A stretch of 64,000 bases of DNA from Pseudomonadota bacterium (lineage in GTDB: Bacteria > Pseudomonadota > Alphaproteobacteria > Micavibrionales > UBA2020). Numbering within the stretch: position 1 is the first letter of the stretch; every line of letters starts with the position of its first letter. Positions 44,653 through 52,291 of this stretch are shown here, in pieces. The notes beneath the pieces are model-generated. The model searched no databases, was not told the origin of the DNA, and saw only the letters and a program-made list of their open reading frames with translations. The position numbers were made by a program, and so were the translations under genes. Location of the stretch: NCBI GenBank assembly GCA_021849295.1, contig JAJZTA010000011.1, positions 1-64,000 on the forward strand, given 5' to 3'.

Positions 44653-44814
44653 CTATCCCCCCAGACCCGGTGATTTGCGCGCCGGCGCGTTGGGTGCGTG
44701 GCTTGGACTGCGCGCGCGATCTTCGGCGCGGGCGATCGCTTCACGCCCCTGTTTGAGCGCCGCAAGGTTGCCGACCAGTTTATCGAGGTTGAATTCCGTA
44801 GTAAGTTTGCTCAT
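44653..44814 (-). CDS. 53-residue hypothetical protein, coupled to the upstream gene
   Basis: A short frame beginning MSKLTTEFNLDKLVGNLAAL with a predicted N-terminal helix and a Pro/Ala/Arg-rich tail ending KSPGLGG. Support for it being real: a strong AGGAGG eight bases before the ATG, an ATGA overlap with the upstream 75-residue gene, and a terminator just after it. No family recognised. Confidence 0.6.
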   Translation of the reverse strand: MSKLTTEFNLDKLVGNLAALKQGREAIARAEDRARSPSHAPNAPARKSPGLGG

Positions 44815-45038
44815 ATGCGTTCCCTCCTTTTAGCCAGTAACTCTTCCAGCTCCTGAATGCGCCGGTCGAGGTGTTCTTTGCTGACGGTGATGACGCCGCG
44901 GCGCATCACGGCGCGCGCATTGGCGCGGATAGCCTTGCGTAGATCCTCAATGCCCGTCTCGCCCAAAACGTCCTGATCACCGAAGACGGCTACGAATTCA
45001 TCGCCCCTTTGTGCCGTCATAAGAAAGACATGTTGCAT
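44811..45038 (-). CDS. 75-residue hypothetical protein
   Basis: A small protein starting MQHVFLMTAQRGDEFVAVFG and ending in a coiled-coil-like KEHLDRRIQELEELLAKRRE. An AAGGAG site lies eight bases before the ATG. It overlaps the 53-residue gene by ATGA. No family is recognised. The gap to the divergent osmC gene (45039-45247) is AT-rich and holds an inverted repeat. Confidence 0.65.
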   Translation of the reverse strand: MQHVFLMTAQRGDEFVAVFGDQDVLGETGIEDLRKAIRANARAVMRRGVITVSKEHLDRRIQELEELLAKRRERI

Positions 45039-45103
45039 AATCCAATCTCCTTATTTTCTATCCTGTAAAGCGCGTCTTGTTGTTATGTTTGCTACGTATT
45101 ACT

Positions 45104-45142
45104 TTATGCAAACAAAGTTAAACAATGGTTAATATTGCATAA
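45104..45142. promoter_or_regulatory. Inverted repeat in the AT-rich divergent gap before osmC
   Basis: TTATGCAA and TTGCATAA are perfect 8-base arms separated by 23 bases, in the middle of the gap between the 75-residue gene and osmC. The layout suits a regulator serving both divergent genes, but the binding protein is unknown. Confidence 0.35.
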
Positions 45143-45247
45143 TTTGTTGTTATCGTTATATTTTTGGGAGCGCGTCGAAACGTCTTTTTATGGTTTTTTA
45201 CCCTCGAAACGGGTCTGGAACCGCCATTTTTCAAAGGAGAATCCGCT

Positions 45248-45667
45248 ATGCACACCGTCACCGTAAAGGTCGAAGAATCGGGCGAGGGCCTTTATACGCA
45301 GACCGTCCAGGCGGGTGCGCACGCGCTCAAGGCCGACGAGCCGGTCGATTTGGGCGGGCTCGACAAAGGCCCCGCGCCCTATGACCTGCTGCTCTCCGCG
45401 CTCGGCGCCTGCACGTCGATGACTTTGCGCATGTACGCCAACCAGAAGAAATGGGATTTGAAAAAAACCGCTGTGACGCTCACGCACGAAAAACGCGAGG
45501 ACGCGGAGAAGAAGAAATACGATTTCATCACGCGCGAGATCACGGTCGAAGGCAATCTCGACGACGCGCAGCGGCAAAGGCTGCTGGAGATCGCCAACAA
45601 ATGCCCGGTGCACAGAACACTGACGGGAGAGATGCGGCCTATAGTTGAGAGCAGTCTAGCGAAGTAA
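45248..45667 (+). CDS. OsmC/Ohr-family protein
   Basis: A 139-residue protein with the two redox cysteines of the family, in LLSALGACTSMTLRMYA and ANKCPVHRTL. OsmC/Ohr proteins reduce organic hydroperoxides using thiols. The sequence resembles the YhfA/OsmC-like branch, so its preferred peroxide is uncertain. The start at 45248 has an AAAGGAGA site; upstream in-frame codons give no homologous residues. Confidence 0.88.
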   Translation: MHTVTVKVEESGEGLYTQTVQAGAHALKADEPVDLGGLDKGPAPYDLLLSALGACTSMTLRMYANQKKWDLKKTAVTLTHEKREDAEKKKYDFITREITVEGNLDDAQRQRLLEIANKCPVHRTLTGEMRPIVESSLAK

Positions 45668-45690
45668 AAATCACTCTTCGTCATCAAGCT

Positions 45691-45969
45691 CTATCGAGAC
45701 AAGACCTCTATACACCAAATAGTATAACGCAACGCAAGCAATGGCGGTCGAAGGAAGATATAAAAAAAGGTGGATTTTATTCCCGTTCCCAACTGAGATT
45801 CTAAATTCCCGTCAAGCGCCATATCTACAAGCCCCCACAATACCATCCACACGACAGTCGGCCACCATGTGTACCCGCTAAGTTTCACGGCACAATTCGG
45901 GCATGTAAAATGAGAACGAACTTTTTCAATTTTAATTTTGGTCTCACATTTCGGACAAACCAGAGACAT
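45691..45969 (-). CDS. Zinc-ribbon membrane protein of unknown function
   Basis: A 92-residue protein. The first 35 residues form a zinc ribbon with two CxxC pairs (VCPKCETK, TCPNCAVK). A hydrophobic segment with several Trp residues follows (TVVWMVLWGLVDMAL), then a second near the C terminus. GC content is lower than in neighbouring genes. It lies 5 bases downstream of the S24 repressor gene on the same strand and may be part of the phage-like patch. Confidence 0.6.
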   Translation of the reverse strand: MSLVCPKCETKIKIEKVRSHFTCPNCAVKLSGYTWWPTVVWMVLWGLVDMALDGNLESQLGTGIKSTFFYIFLRPPLLALRYTIWCIEVLSR

Positions 45970-45974
45970 GCGGC

Positions 45975-46631
45975 CTACCCCCGCCCGACCACCGCATAGA
46001 TCGCCTTGACCTCCGCCTTGGGAATGTCTTTTTCTCCAGCCGGATTGAGCTGCGCGACGCGGATCACCTTGTCCGTCTGGCGCAGGTAGCGTTTGATGTA
46101 GGCGTCGCCGTTGAGCATTTCGATCACGCAGTCGCGCCCCGCGTCCGGCTGGCGGCCGGGATGCACGTAGACGAGCTCGCCCGCGAAATAGCGCGGCTCC
46201 ATCGAATCCGAAAAGACATAGACCGCGAAGGCGTTGGCGATACCGGCCTGCGACGGATGCCGCGCCACCCAGTCGACGATTTCGCCGTTTTGAAGATTGA
46301 GCCCGCCGTGCACGCTGCCCGCGGCGTAGCCGTAGACGGGAACGTCACCCCCGAAATTCCATTGCACCTGCTGCATGTCGGACAAGCCCCCGGGGGGCTT
46401 GCGGTGCGGCGGCTCCTGCAGGTATTCGCCCTCCATGCCGGACACATCCAGCGGCCTGCCGAGGTATTTCACGATCTTTGGAATCTCGTCCACGACGATC
46501 TTGCGCGCCCCGTGGAGCATGCGGTTGACGGTGGTGGCGTGGTACCCCAGATAGTCGGCCAGCCCCTTTTGGCTTTTGCCCGGGGTGGTTTCGATAATAT
46601 AACGAATCTGTTCATGTAGACGCATTGACAT
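45975..46631 (-). CDS. LexA/CI-type transcriptional repressor (HTH plus S24 peptidase)
   Basis: A 218-residue protein. An N-terminal helix-turn-helix (KSQKGLADYLGYHATTVNRM) is joined to an S24 LexA-like domain with nucleophile Ser143 (VFSDSMEPRYF) and general base Lys180 (DAYIKRYL), 37 residues apart as in LexA. A likely Ala-Gly self-cleavage site is Ala104-Gly105 in YAAGSVHGG. Such proteins repress prophage or SOS-like genes and cleave themselves upon RecA activation. The start could be at 46631 or 46625. A TCATTT-TTTG-AAATGA palindrome lies just upstream. Confidence 0.88.
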   Translation of the reverse strand: MSMRLHEQIRYIIETTPGKSQKGLADYLGYHATTVNRMLHGARKIVVDEIPKIVKYLGRPLDVSGMEGEYLQEPPHRKPPGGLSDMQQVQWNFGGDVPVYGYAAGSVHGGLNLQNGEIVDWVARHPSQAGIANAFAVYVFSDSMEPRYFAGELVYVHPGRQPDAGRDCVIEMLNGDAYIKRYLRQTDKVIRVAQLNPAGEKDIPKAEVKAIYAVVGRG

Positions 46632-46645
46632 GAATTGATATTATC

Positions 46646-46661
46646 TCATTTTTTGAAATGA
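46646..46661. promoter_or_regulatory. Palindromic candidate operator next to the repressor start
   Basis: TCATTT-TTTG-AAATGA, a perfect 6-base-arm palindrome 15 bases upstream of the repressor start codon. The position fits autoregulation by the S24 repressor; that is inference. Confidence 0.45.
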
Positions 46662-46711
46662 CGATATAACAATTTTATAAATTCTTGATATTAATATTAT
46701 TATTTTATTAA

Positions 46712-46760
46712 ATTGCTAAATTGTAAATTTATGTTGACGATTAATTGCTAATAATGCAAT
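46712..46760. promoter_or_regulatory. Repeated candidate operator half-sites in the AT-rich divergent region
   Basis: ATTGCTAA occurs at 46712-46719 and again at 46744-46751, 32 bases (about three helical turns) apart. The second copy is part of the palindrome ATTGC-TAATAAT-GCAAT (46744-46760). A TTGACG box (46735-46740) lies between them. This looks like a phage-style control region for the divergent gene at 46807. Confidence 0.45.
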
Positions 46761-46806
46761 ATTTATAGCAGAGACGATTCGAAACCCGCAAGTGAATATG
46801 ACATAA

Positions 46807-47250
46807 ATGAGCTACAAACTCCCCGCCGGCCTCCCCTTTGACCCCAAACTGACCATCATCGCCAAAAAGACCGGCCTCGCCCGCGGCGACGTGCTGGCGG
46901 TCTGGGTCGCGCTGATCGACCATGCCGCCAAGGCGCGTCCGCGCGGCAGTCTCGCCGCCGCGCAGCCGGACGAGATCGCCGCCGTGCTGGAGTGCCCGCC
47001 CGCCAACGTCGTGGCGGTGATCGCGGCGCTGAAGGACAAAAACATGATTTCGGCGGACAACGGCATCGCCCGCTGGCACCGCTACCAGAAACTTTCCACC
47101 CCGCGCGTGCGCGCCCACCGCGCGCGAAAACAAATAAGCGACCGGCAGACCCGCCCCGCCGAAACTGAGTCGGCGCGCCTGAGCCGCCTCCGGCAGGACA
47201 TGGCCGCCCGCCGCAACAACCGCCCGCCCGCCTATGCCGACCCTCTATGA
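46807..47250 (+). CDS. Phage-type winged-helix protein, replication-initiator-like
   Basis: A 147-residue protein. The first 100 residues follow the pattern of N-terminal domains in phage replisome organisers: AKKTGLARGDVLAVWVALID, IAAVLECPPANVVAVIAAL, then KNMIS and IARWHRYQK. The C-terminal 45 residues are Arg-rich. In phages this domain precedes a DNA-binding or DnaB-loader part, which is missing here, so it may be a shortened or regulatory version. It is divergent from the S24 repressor and overlaps the next gene by ATGA. Confidence 0.6.
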   Translation: MSYKLPAGLPFDPKLTIIAKKTGLARGDVLAVWVALIDHAAKARPRGSLAAAQPDEIAAVLECPPANVVAVIAALKDKNMISADNGIARWHRYQKLSTPRVRAHRARKQISDRQTRPAETESARLSRLRQDMAARRNNRPPAYADPL

Positions 47251-47882
47251 CCTTCCTGCAATCTCATCCCCCGGAGACACGCTGCATGATCCTGTTAAAA
47301 GAAAAACACTCCCTCAAAGAGTCTCCCGTCGAATACAAATCGAAAGATCCCCATATCAACGATCCGTGGGCGGACTGGACGCCGCGCTGGACGGAGAAAA
47401 AACCCGCGCCGCAACAACGCGCCACGCCGCCAAAAGCCACGCCCCACGACTTTCAGGAACGATACGCCCCCACCCGCCGCGCCTCGGAACGGCAGGCGGA
47501 GAGCGCGCGGCGCCGTATCGTCGATGCGCGCCTGTGGGACGCGATGACCTTCAGCCAGCAGGACGCCGCCTGCGCCATCGCGAGCGCCTTCGACATGCTG
47601 GGCAAGGGCCTCGGCTACGCCGCCAGCAACTGGGAGCGCATCCCCGGCTGCAGGGGCGCGGAAAACGTTTCCGAAGCGCACGCGCGCATGATCAACACCT
47701 ATACGCTCTGGGCGCGCAACTGCGCGCGCGAAAAAATCAGCCATGCAATGGTGCTGGACGTTCTCTGCTACGGTTTTTCCTGCCGGATGATCGATTGCGA
47801 CCGCCGCCTCAAGCACGGCGCGACGCGAGAAAACCTGATGAAGGGCCTGACGCTCTATTGCCGGCTGCAGGGGTGGAGATGA
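47247..47882 (+). CDS. Hypothetical protein of the phage-like patch
   Basis: A 211-residue protein with a basic disordered N-terminal third. The helical C-terminal part contains DARLWDAMTFSQQDAACAIA, YTLWARNCAREKISHAMVLD and CRMIDCDRRLKHGATRENLM. The last segment looks like a helix-turn-helix, but I cannot place the family. Coupling to the winged-helix gene suggests one early phage-like transcript controlled by the S24 repressor. Confidence 0.6.
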   Translation: MTFLQSHPPETRCMILLKEKHSLKESPVEYKSKDPHINDPWADWTPRWTEKKPAPQQRATPPKATPHDFQERYAPTRRASERQAESARRRIVDARLWDAMTFSQQDAACAIASAFDMLGKGLGYAASNWERIPGCRGAENVSEAHARMINTYTLWARNCAREKISHAMVLDVLCYGFSCRMIDCDRRLKHGATRENLMKGLTLYCRLQGWR

Positions 47883-47909
47883 TGAACGGCTCCCACGCGA
47901 GGTCGCCGT

Positions 47910-48920
47910 TCATTCGTCTTGATAGACGTGCGTTTCGCCCTGCCAGTCGGTCACCACACCATCGTTGCAATAGCCGTCTTCCAGCGGAACCTTGCCGAAC
48001 CCGCCCGGAATATCCAGCATATAGCGCGGCTGAGCGATGCCGGACAGGCGCCCGAGCAGTTTTTTCATCAGGGCGCGGCCCTTTGACACCGGCAGGCGGA
48101 AATGGCTTGTGCCGCGCGCCATGTCGGGATGATGGAGGTAATAGGGCTTGATGCGGAACTCGACGAGCTTGCGGAACAGATTCTCCAGCGCCTTTGCGTC
48201 GTCGTTCACGCCCTTCAATAAAACCGACTGCGACAGGAGCGGAATCCCTTTGCGCAAAAATTTCTGCGCCGCGGCGCGCACCTTGTCGGTGAGTTCGTTG
48301 GCATGATTGCAGTGCAGGACGACATAGACCGCCTTGTCGCTCTCCAGCGCGTCCGTCAGTTCGTCCGTCACGCGCGAAGGATCGGCCACCGGCACGCGGG
48401 TATGAAAGCGGATGACCTTCACATGGTCGATAGCGTTCAGCGCCTCCATCAGGCACTTGACGCGGCGCGGCGACAGCACGAACGGATCGCCGCCGGTGAC
48501 AATCACCTCCCACACCTTGGGCGCGGCGCGGATATAATCGAGCGCGGCTTCGAGTTCCGCCGCGTCCAGCGCCTCGCTCTTGCCCCCGTTCTCTTGTTTT
48601 GGCCCCACCATCTCGCGGCGGAAGCAGAAGCGGCAATAGACCGCGCAGACATGCGCCGGCTTCAAGAGCAGGCGGTCGGGATAGCGGTGGACGATGCCCT
48701 TTATAGGACTATGCGCGTCGTCGCCGATCGGGTCTTCCAGTTCGCGCGGCGTGGTCTTCAGCTCCTCCGCCGACGGCATATATTGCCGCGCCACGGGATC
48801 CAGCGGGTCCAAAGGATTGATGGTGGCATAGACGTCTTCCGTCACGGCGACGGCATAACGCCTGCCGACCTCGCTCAAGGCCTCCGAAGTTTCGTTGTGA
48901 AGAACGGCTTTGCGCGCCAT
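47910..48920 (-). CDS. epmB: Lysine 2,3-aminomutase-like radical SAM protein (KamA/EpmB family)
   Basis: A 336-residue protein with the radical SAM cluster CAVYCRFCFRR, EVIVTGGDPFVLSP, RFHTRVPV, HCNHANEL and PYYLHHPDMARGTSHFR, the PLP/lysine-binding core of KamA-type aminomutases. The short form without long extensions is typical of EpmB, which makes beta-lysine for elongation factor P modification. efp and epmA are not in the window, so a stand-alone lysine aminomutase is possible. The start at 48920 follows AAGGAAAG. Confidence 0.82.
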   Translation of the reverse strand: MARKAVLHNETSEALSEVGRRYAVAVTEDVYATINPLDPLDPVARQYMPSAEELKTTPRELEDPIGDDAHSPIKGIVHRYPDRLLLKPAHVCAVYCRFCFRREMVGPKQENGGKSEALDAAELEAALDYIRAAPKVWEVIVTGGDPFVLSPRRVKCLMEALNAIDHVKVIRFHTRVPVADPSRVTDELTDALESDKAVYVVLHCNHANELTDKVRAAAQKFLRKGIPLLSQSVLLKGVNDDAKALENLFRKLVEFRIKPYYLHHPDMARGTSHFRLPVSKGRALMKKLLGRLSGIAQPRYMLDIPGGFGKVPLEDGYCNDGVVTDWQGETHVYQDE

Positions 48921-48993
48921 GGCTTCTTTCCTTTTTTCAATAAGGCCTTTCTTGTATACTAGATAACGGTTCAGGGCAAGATGCGGGGGTTTG

Positions 48994-50082
48994 ATGCCGG
49001 ATATGCTTTTCAACGGGGCGATGGCCTATAAACAGGTCGCCATGCTGCTGGGGGGCGGGTTTTGCGCCCTGATCGGCCTGTTTTTGCTGGCCTACGAGGG
49101 CTACGAGTTCTTGCGCGCCGAGCGCGTCACGGGCACGGTCATCGGAATCGAAAAAAAGGACGGTATGGACGGCGGGGATGTCATCTACCCCGTCTACCGC
49201 TACACGCTCGCCGACGGCACGACCCATCAGGCGACATCGTCTGTCGGCGCCGCCGACCCCGCCGCCAAACGCAACAGGACGGGCACCGTCGTCTCCCTGC
49301 ACGTCATGCCCGGCAGGCCGTGGGAAGCAACGCCCGCGGGCGTTCCGTTTTTTTTCATCTTCGGGCTGTCTTTTTTCGGTCCCGGCGTGTCGCTTATCTA
49401 TATCGCGCTCACACAATACCCCGTCACCCGCATGACCGGCGTTATCCTCGCCGGATTTGCGCTGTACGGGGCGTATCATGCAAAAGGGCTGATTCTTTCA
49501 AAGCAGGCGCGCGCGGCAAAGCGCGTCCGGTGGCAGCGAGAGAGAGAAGACCTCAAAAAGCCGCAAAACGAGCCGCAGCCGACGCTGACAGCCGAAGAGC
49601 TGCTGGCCACGCCCGCGCAAAAGGCGGTCGCGGTGCAGCAGACGTCCGGCCTGAAAGTCGCCATTCCTGTTTGCTTTATCGCGGGGGCCGGCATGCTCTG
49701 GGGCGCCTTGCACCTCGGCCTGAAGCAGCAAAATCTGGAGCAGAACGGGCTGCGCGCCACGGGACACATCGTCCGCATGGAGCAGTCGGCGACGCACGAC
49801 GGCAACGGCACGCATTACACCTACTGCCCCGTCGCCGCTTTTGCGACGGCGGACGGCAGGCAAGTCTCCTTCCGCGACAGATGGTGCAGTAATCCGCCCT
49901 CCGGCAAGATCGGCGACGCCGTCACCGTGATTTATCTGGCGGAAGACCCTTCCGGAACGGCCATGATCAACCGCGCGGCGCGGCAGAACTGGATCGTCCC
50001 CGGCGCTCTCGGTCTTTTCGGCCTGTTTATGCTGTTCGCCGGCATGGACAACACGCGCCGGATGCTCGCCGCCGGCGGATAA
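48994..50082 (+). CDS. Duplicated DUF3592 membrane protein
   Basis: A 362-residue protein with two copies of the same layout: membrane helix, an extracytoplasmic beta-rich DUF3592-type part (GTVIGIEKKDGMDGGDVIYP, then GHIVRMEQSATHDGNGTHYT), then further helices (AGVPFFFIFGLSFFGPGV, GALGLFGLFMLFAGM). A charged cytosolic linker joins them. DUF3592 proteins have no assigned activity. The second copy carries two cysteines (YCPVAAF, RWCSNPPSG) absent from the first. An ATG after GGGGG was taken as the start. Confidence 0.72.
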   Translation: MPDMLFNGAMAYKQVAMLLGGGFCALIGLFLLAYEGYEFLRAERVTGTVIGIEKKDGMDGGDVIYPVYRYTLADGTTHQATSSVGAADPAAKRNRTGTVVSLHVMPGRPWEATPAGVPFFFIFGLSFFGPGVSLIYIALTQYPVTRMTGVILAGFALYGAYHAKGLILSKQARAAKRVRWQREREDLKKPQNEPQPTLTAEELLATPAQKAVAVQQTSGLKVAIPVCFIAGAGMLWGALHLGLKQQNLEQNGLRATGHIVRMEQSATHDGNGTHYTYCPVAAFATADGRQVSFRDRWCSNPPSGKIGDAVTVIYLAEDPSGTAMINRAARQNWIVPGALGLFGLFMLFAGMDNTRRMLAAGG

Positions 50083-50154
50083 TTATTCTTTACGTAAATA
50101 TGACGGTGTGTTAGAAGCGGCACTGCATAGAATGACGATGGACAAGTGATACCG

Positions 50155-51510
50155 ATGGCAACAAAAAAGGAAAAGACTGAAGCCGCGAAAACCAGCCCCA
50201 CCGTCGGGCTGGTCAGCCTCGGCTGCCCGAAGGCTTTGGTCGACTCCGAACGCATCCTGACCCAGCTCCGCGCCGAGGGCTACCAGTTCTCGCCCGAATA
50301 CGACGGCGCGGACGTGGTGATCGTCAACACCTGCGGCTTTCTCGACAGCGCGAAGGCGGAAAGCCTGGACGCCATCGGCGAAGCACTCGCCGAAAACGGC
50401 AAGGTCATCGTCACCGGCTGCATGGGCGCGAAGCCGGAGGACATTACAAAGATCCACCCGAAAGTTCTCTCCGTCACGGGCCCGCATCAATATGAAGCGG
50501 TGGTCGAAGCCGTGCACGCCGCCGCGCCGCCAGTGCACGACAAATTCGTCGATCTCGTGCCGAAACAGAAAGACGACGGCATCGGCATCAAACTCACGCC
50601 GCGCCACTACGCCTACTTGAAAATTTCCGAGGGCTGCAACAACCGCTGTTCCTTCTGCATCATTCCGTCTTTGCGCGGCGATCTCGTTTCGCGCCCTGTC
50701 ATTCAGGTGCTGGCCGAAGCCGAACGGCTCGTGCGTGGGGGCGTGAAGGAGCTGCTGGTCATCTCGCAGGACACCTCGGCCTATGGCGTGGACACCAAAT
50801 ACCAGCCCTACCCGTGGAAAAACCGCAAGGTGCGCACCAAATTCATCGACCTCGCCCGCGAGCTGGGCGAACTCGGCGCGTGGGTGCGTTTGCACTACGT
50901 TTACCCCTACCCGCACGTGGATGAAGTGTTCGAGCTGATGAACGCGGGCAAAGTCCTGCCCTACATCGACATCCCCTTTCAGCACGCCTCGCCAAGCGTG
51001 CTAAAAGCCATGCGCCGCCCCGGCAAACAGGAAAAAACCCTCGAGCGCATCAGGGACTGGCGCAAGGCTTGCCCCGATCTCACCATCCGCTCCACCTTTA
51101 TCGTCGGTTTTCCAGGCGAAACGGAAGAAGATTTCCAAATCCTGCTCGACTGGATGGAAGAGGCGCAGCTCGACCGCGTCGGCTGCTTCAAATACGAGGC
51201 GGTCACGGGCGCGAAAGCGAACGAACTTGAAAACGCCGTGCCGGAAGAAGTGAAGGAAGAGCGCTTTGACAGTTTCATGACGCTGCAGCAAAAAATCTCC
51301 GCCGCAAAACTGCAAAAGAAAATCGGCAAGACCCTGCCCGTCATCATCGACGAGATGGGCAGCGAAGGCTACACCGGCCGCACGCAGGGTGACGCGCCGG
51401 AGATCGACGGCTGCGTTTATGTGACGGGCTCCGGCCTAAAGCAGGGCGACATCGTGCAGGTAAAAATCACGCAAGCCGACGAATACGATTTATTTGGTGA
51501 GGCCACTTAA
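50155..51510 (+). CDS. rimO: Ribosomal protein S12 methylthiotransferase RimO
   Basis: A 451-residue enzyme that methylthiolates Asp88 of ribosomal protein S12. The N-terminal MTTase cysteines lie in [23 protein letters not shown] and [10 protein letters not shown]. The radical SAM cluster is [17 protein letters not shown], and a C-terminal TRAM domain follows. Upstream in-frame codons (GTG 50146) exist, but the ATG at 50155 gives a normal N terminus. Confidence 0.96.
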   Translation: MATKKEKTEAAKTSPTVGLVSLGCPKALVDSERILTQLRAEGYQFSPEYDGADVVIVNTCGFLDSAKAESLDAIGEALAENGKVIVTGCMGAKPEDITKIHPKVLSVTGPHQYEAVVEAVHAAAPPVHDKFVDLVPKQKDDGIGIKLTPRHYAYLKISEGCNNRCSFCIIPSLRGDLVSRPVIQVLAEAERLVRGGVKELLVISQDTSAYGVDTKYQPYPWKNRKVRTKFIDLARELGELGAWVRLHYVYPYPHVDEVFELMNAGKVLPYIDIPFQHASPSVLKAMRRPGKQEKTLERIRDWRKACPDLTIRSTFIVGFPGETEEDFQILLDWMEEAQLDRVGCFKYEAVTGAKANELENAVPEEVKEERFDSFMTLQQKISAAKLQKKIGKTLPVIIDEMGSEGYTGRTQGDAPEIDGCVYVTGSGLKQGDIVQVKITQADEYDLFGEAT

Positions 51511-51511
51511 A

Positions 51512-52291
51512 ATGTCAGCATTTTTACGGGATCAATTTATTAAGAACGTCACTATCGATGAAATTACATTGGGACGCATAAGCGATTTTTTTATTAGAAA
51601 ATCACAATCAACTGGCTTTGCTGAAGACGCACAACCTACTCTTCTAAGTTATACTATTCGATTTGATAATAGAGGCTATAAACTTACTCAATTTAAAGAT
51701 GTATTACGACTTTACTCAGAAGCTAAACACGTTGAACGCATAATATTTACTCTAGAATCGCAAAGGAGTCTGCAGACAACAAGAGCAGAAGGAACTTGTG
51801 TGGAATTAAAACTAGATAAAACTCAAGACAATGCATGTTATCTTGTAGTATCTGCAGATGATGAGGAGTGGGTCGATCACACGTTTGATTCTATTATAGA
51901 GATAGTGAGAGATGCAACTAACTATCATGCCTTATTAAGAGGCCCATGGACTTCTTTCTTCGTACAAGTCTCTGGAGTAATTTTTGGCTTCTTTATTTGT
52001 TTATGGATTACTACCTTATTAGCACCACATCTCAAGGCAGAAGACTCCTTTTCCATTAGTTTTATATTTGTGTTTATTATCTATGCTAATGTTTGGACAA
52101 TCATAAACCAGCAAACACTAAAACTTATCAACTACATATTCCCGAACATCCTGTTCAAACGGAAAAACCGTGATAATTTACATTGGGTATTGCAAACCAT
52201 ACTAGGCGGAGTCATCGTAGCCATCGTGATTTTTATTCTTGGACACGCACTTAGCTACGTAACTAAAATCGCTTCTGGTTTCATTAAGTAA
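51512..52291 (+). CDS. AT-rich gene for an unknown two-helix membrane protein
   Basis: A 259-residue protein with a soluble N-terminal part of about 145 residues. Two closely spaced membrane helices follow (VSGVIFGFFICLWITTLL and SFIFVFIIYANVWTII), then a basic loop and a third hydrophobic stretch (GGVIVAIVIFILGHALSYV). No family recognised. Codon use and base composition are strikingly AT-rich against every neighbour, a sign of recent transfer. The ATG lies one base after the rimO stop, with GGTGAGG as ribosome site, so it rides on rimO transcription. Convergent with the ABC exporter gene, 0 bases apart. Confidence 0.7.
   Translation: MSAFLRDQFIKNVTIDEITLGRISDFFIRKSQSTGFAEDAQPTLLSYTIRFDNRGYKLTQFKDVLRLYSEAKHVERIIFTLESQRSLQTTRAEGTCVELKLDKTQDNACYLVVSADDEEWVDHTFDSIIEIVRDATNYHALLRGPWTSFFVQVSGVIFGFFICLWITTLLAPHLKAEDSFSISFIFVFIIYANVWTIINQQTLKLINYIFPNILFKRKNRDNLHWVLQTILGGVIVAIVIFILGHALSYVTKIASGFIK

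Noticed and set aside
44547-44765. Minus-strand 72-residue frame
   Set aside because: Runs through the terminator hairpin at 44597-44630 and overlaps the better supported 53-residue gene, which has an SD and an ATGA overlap.
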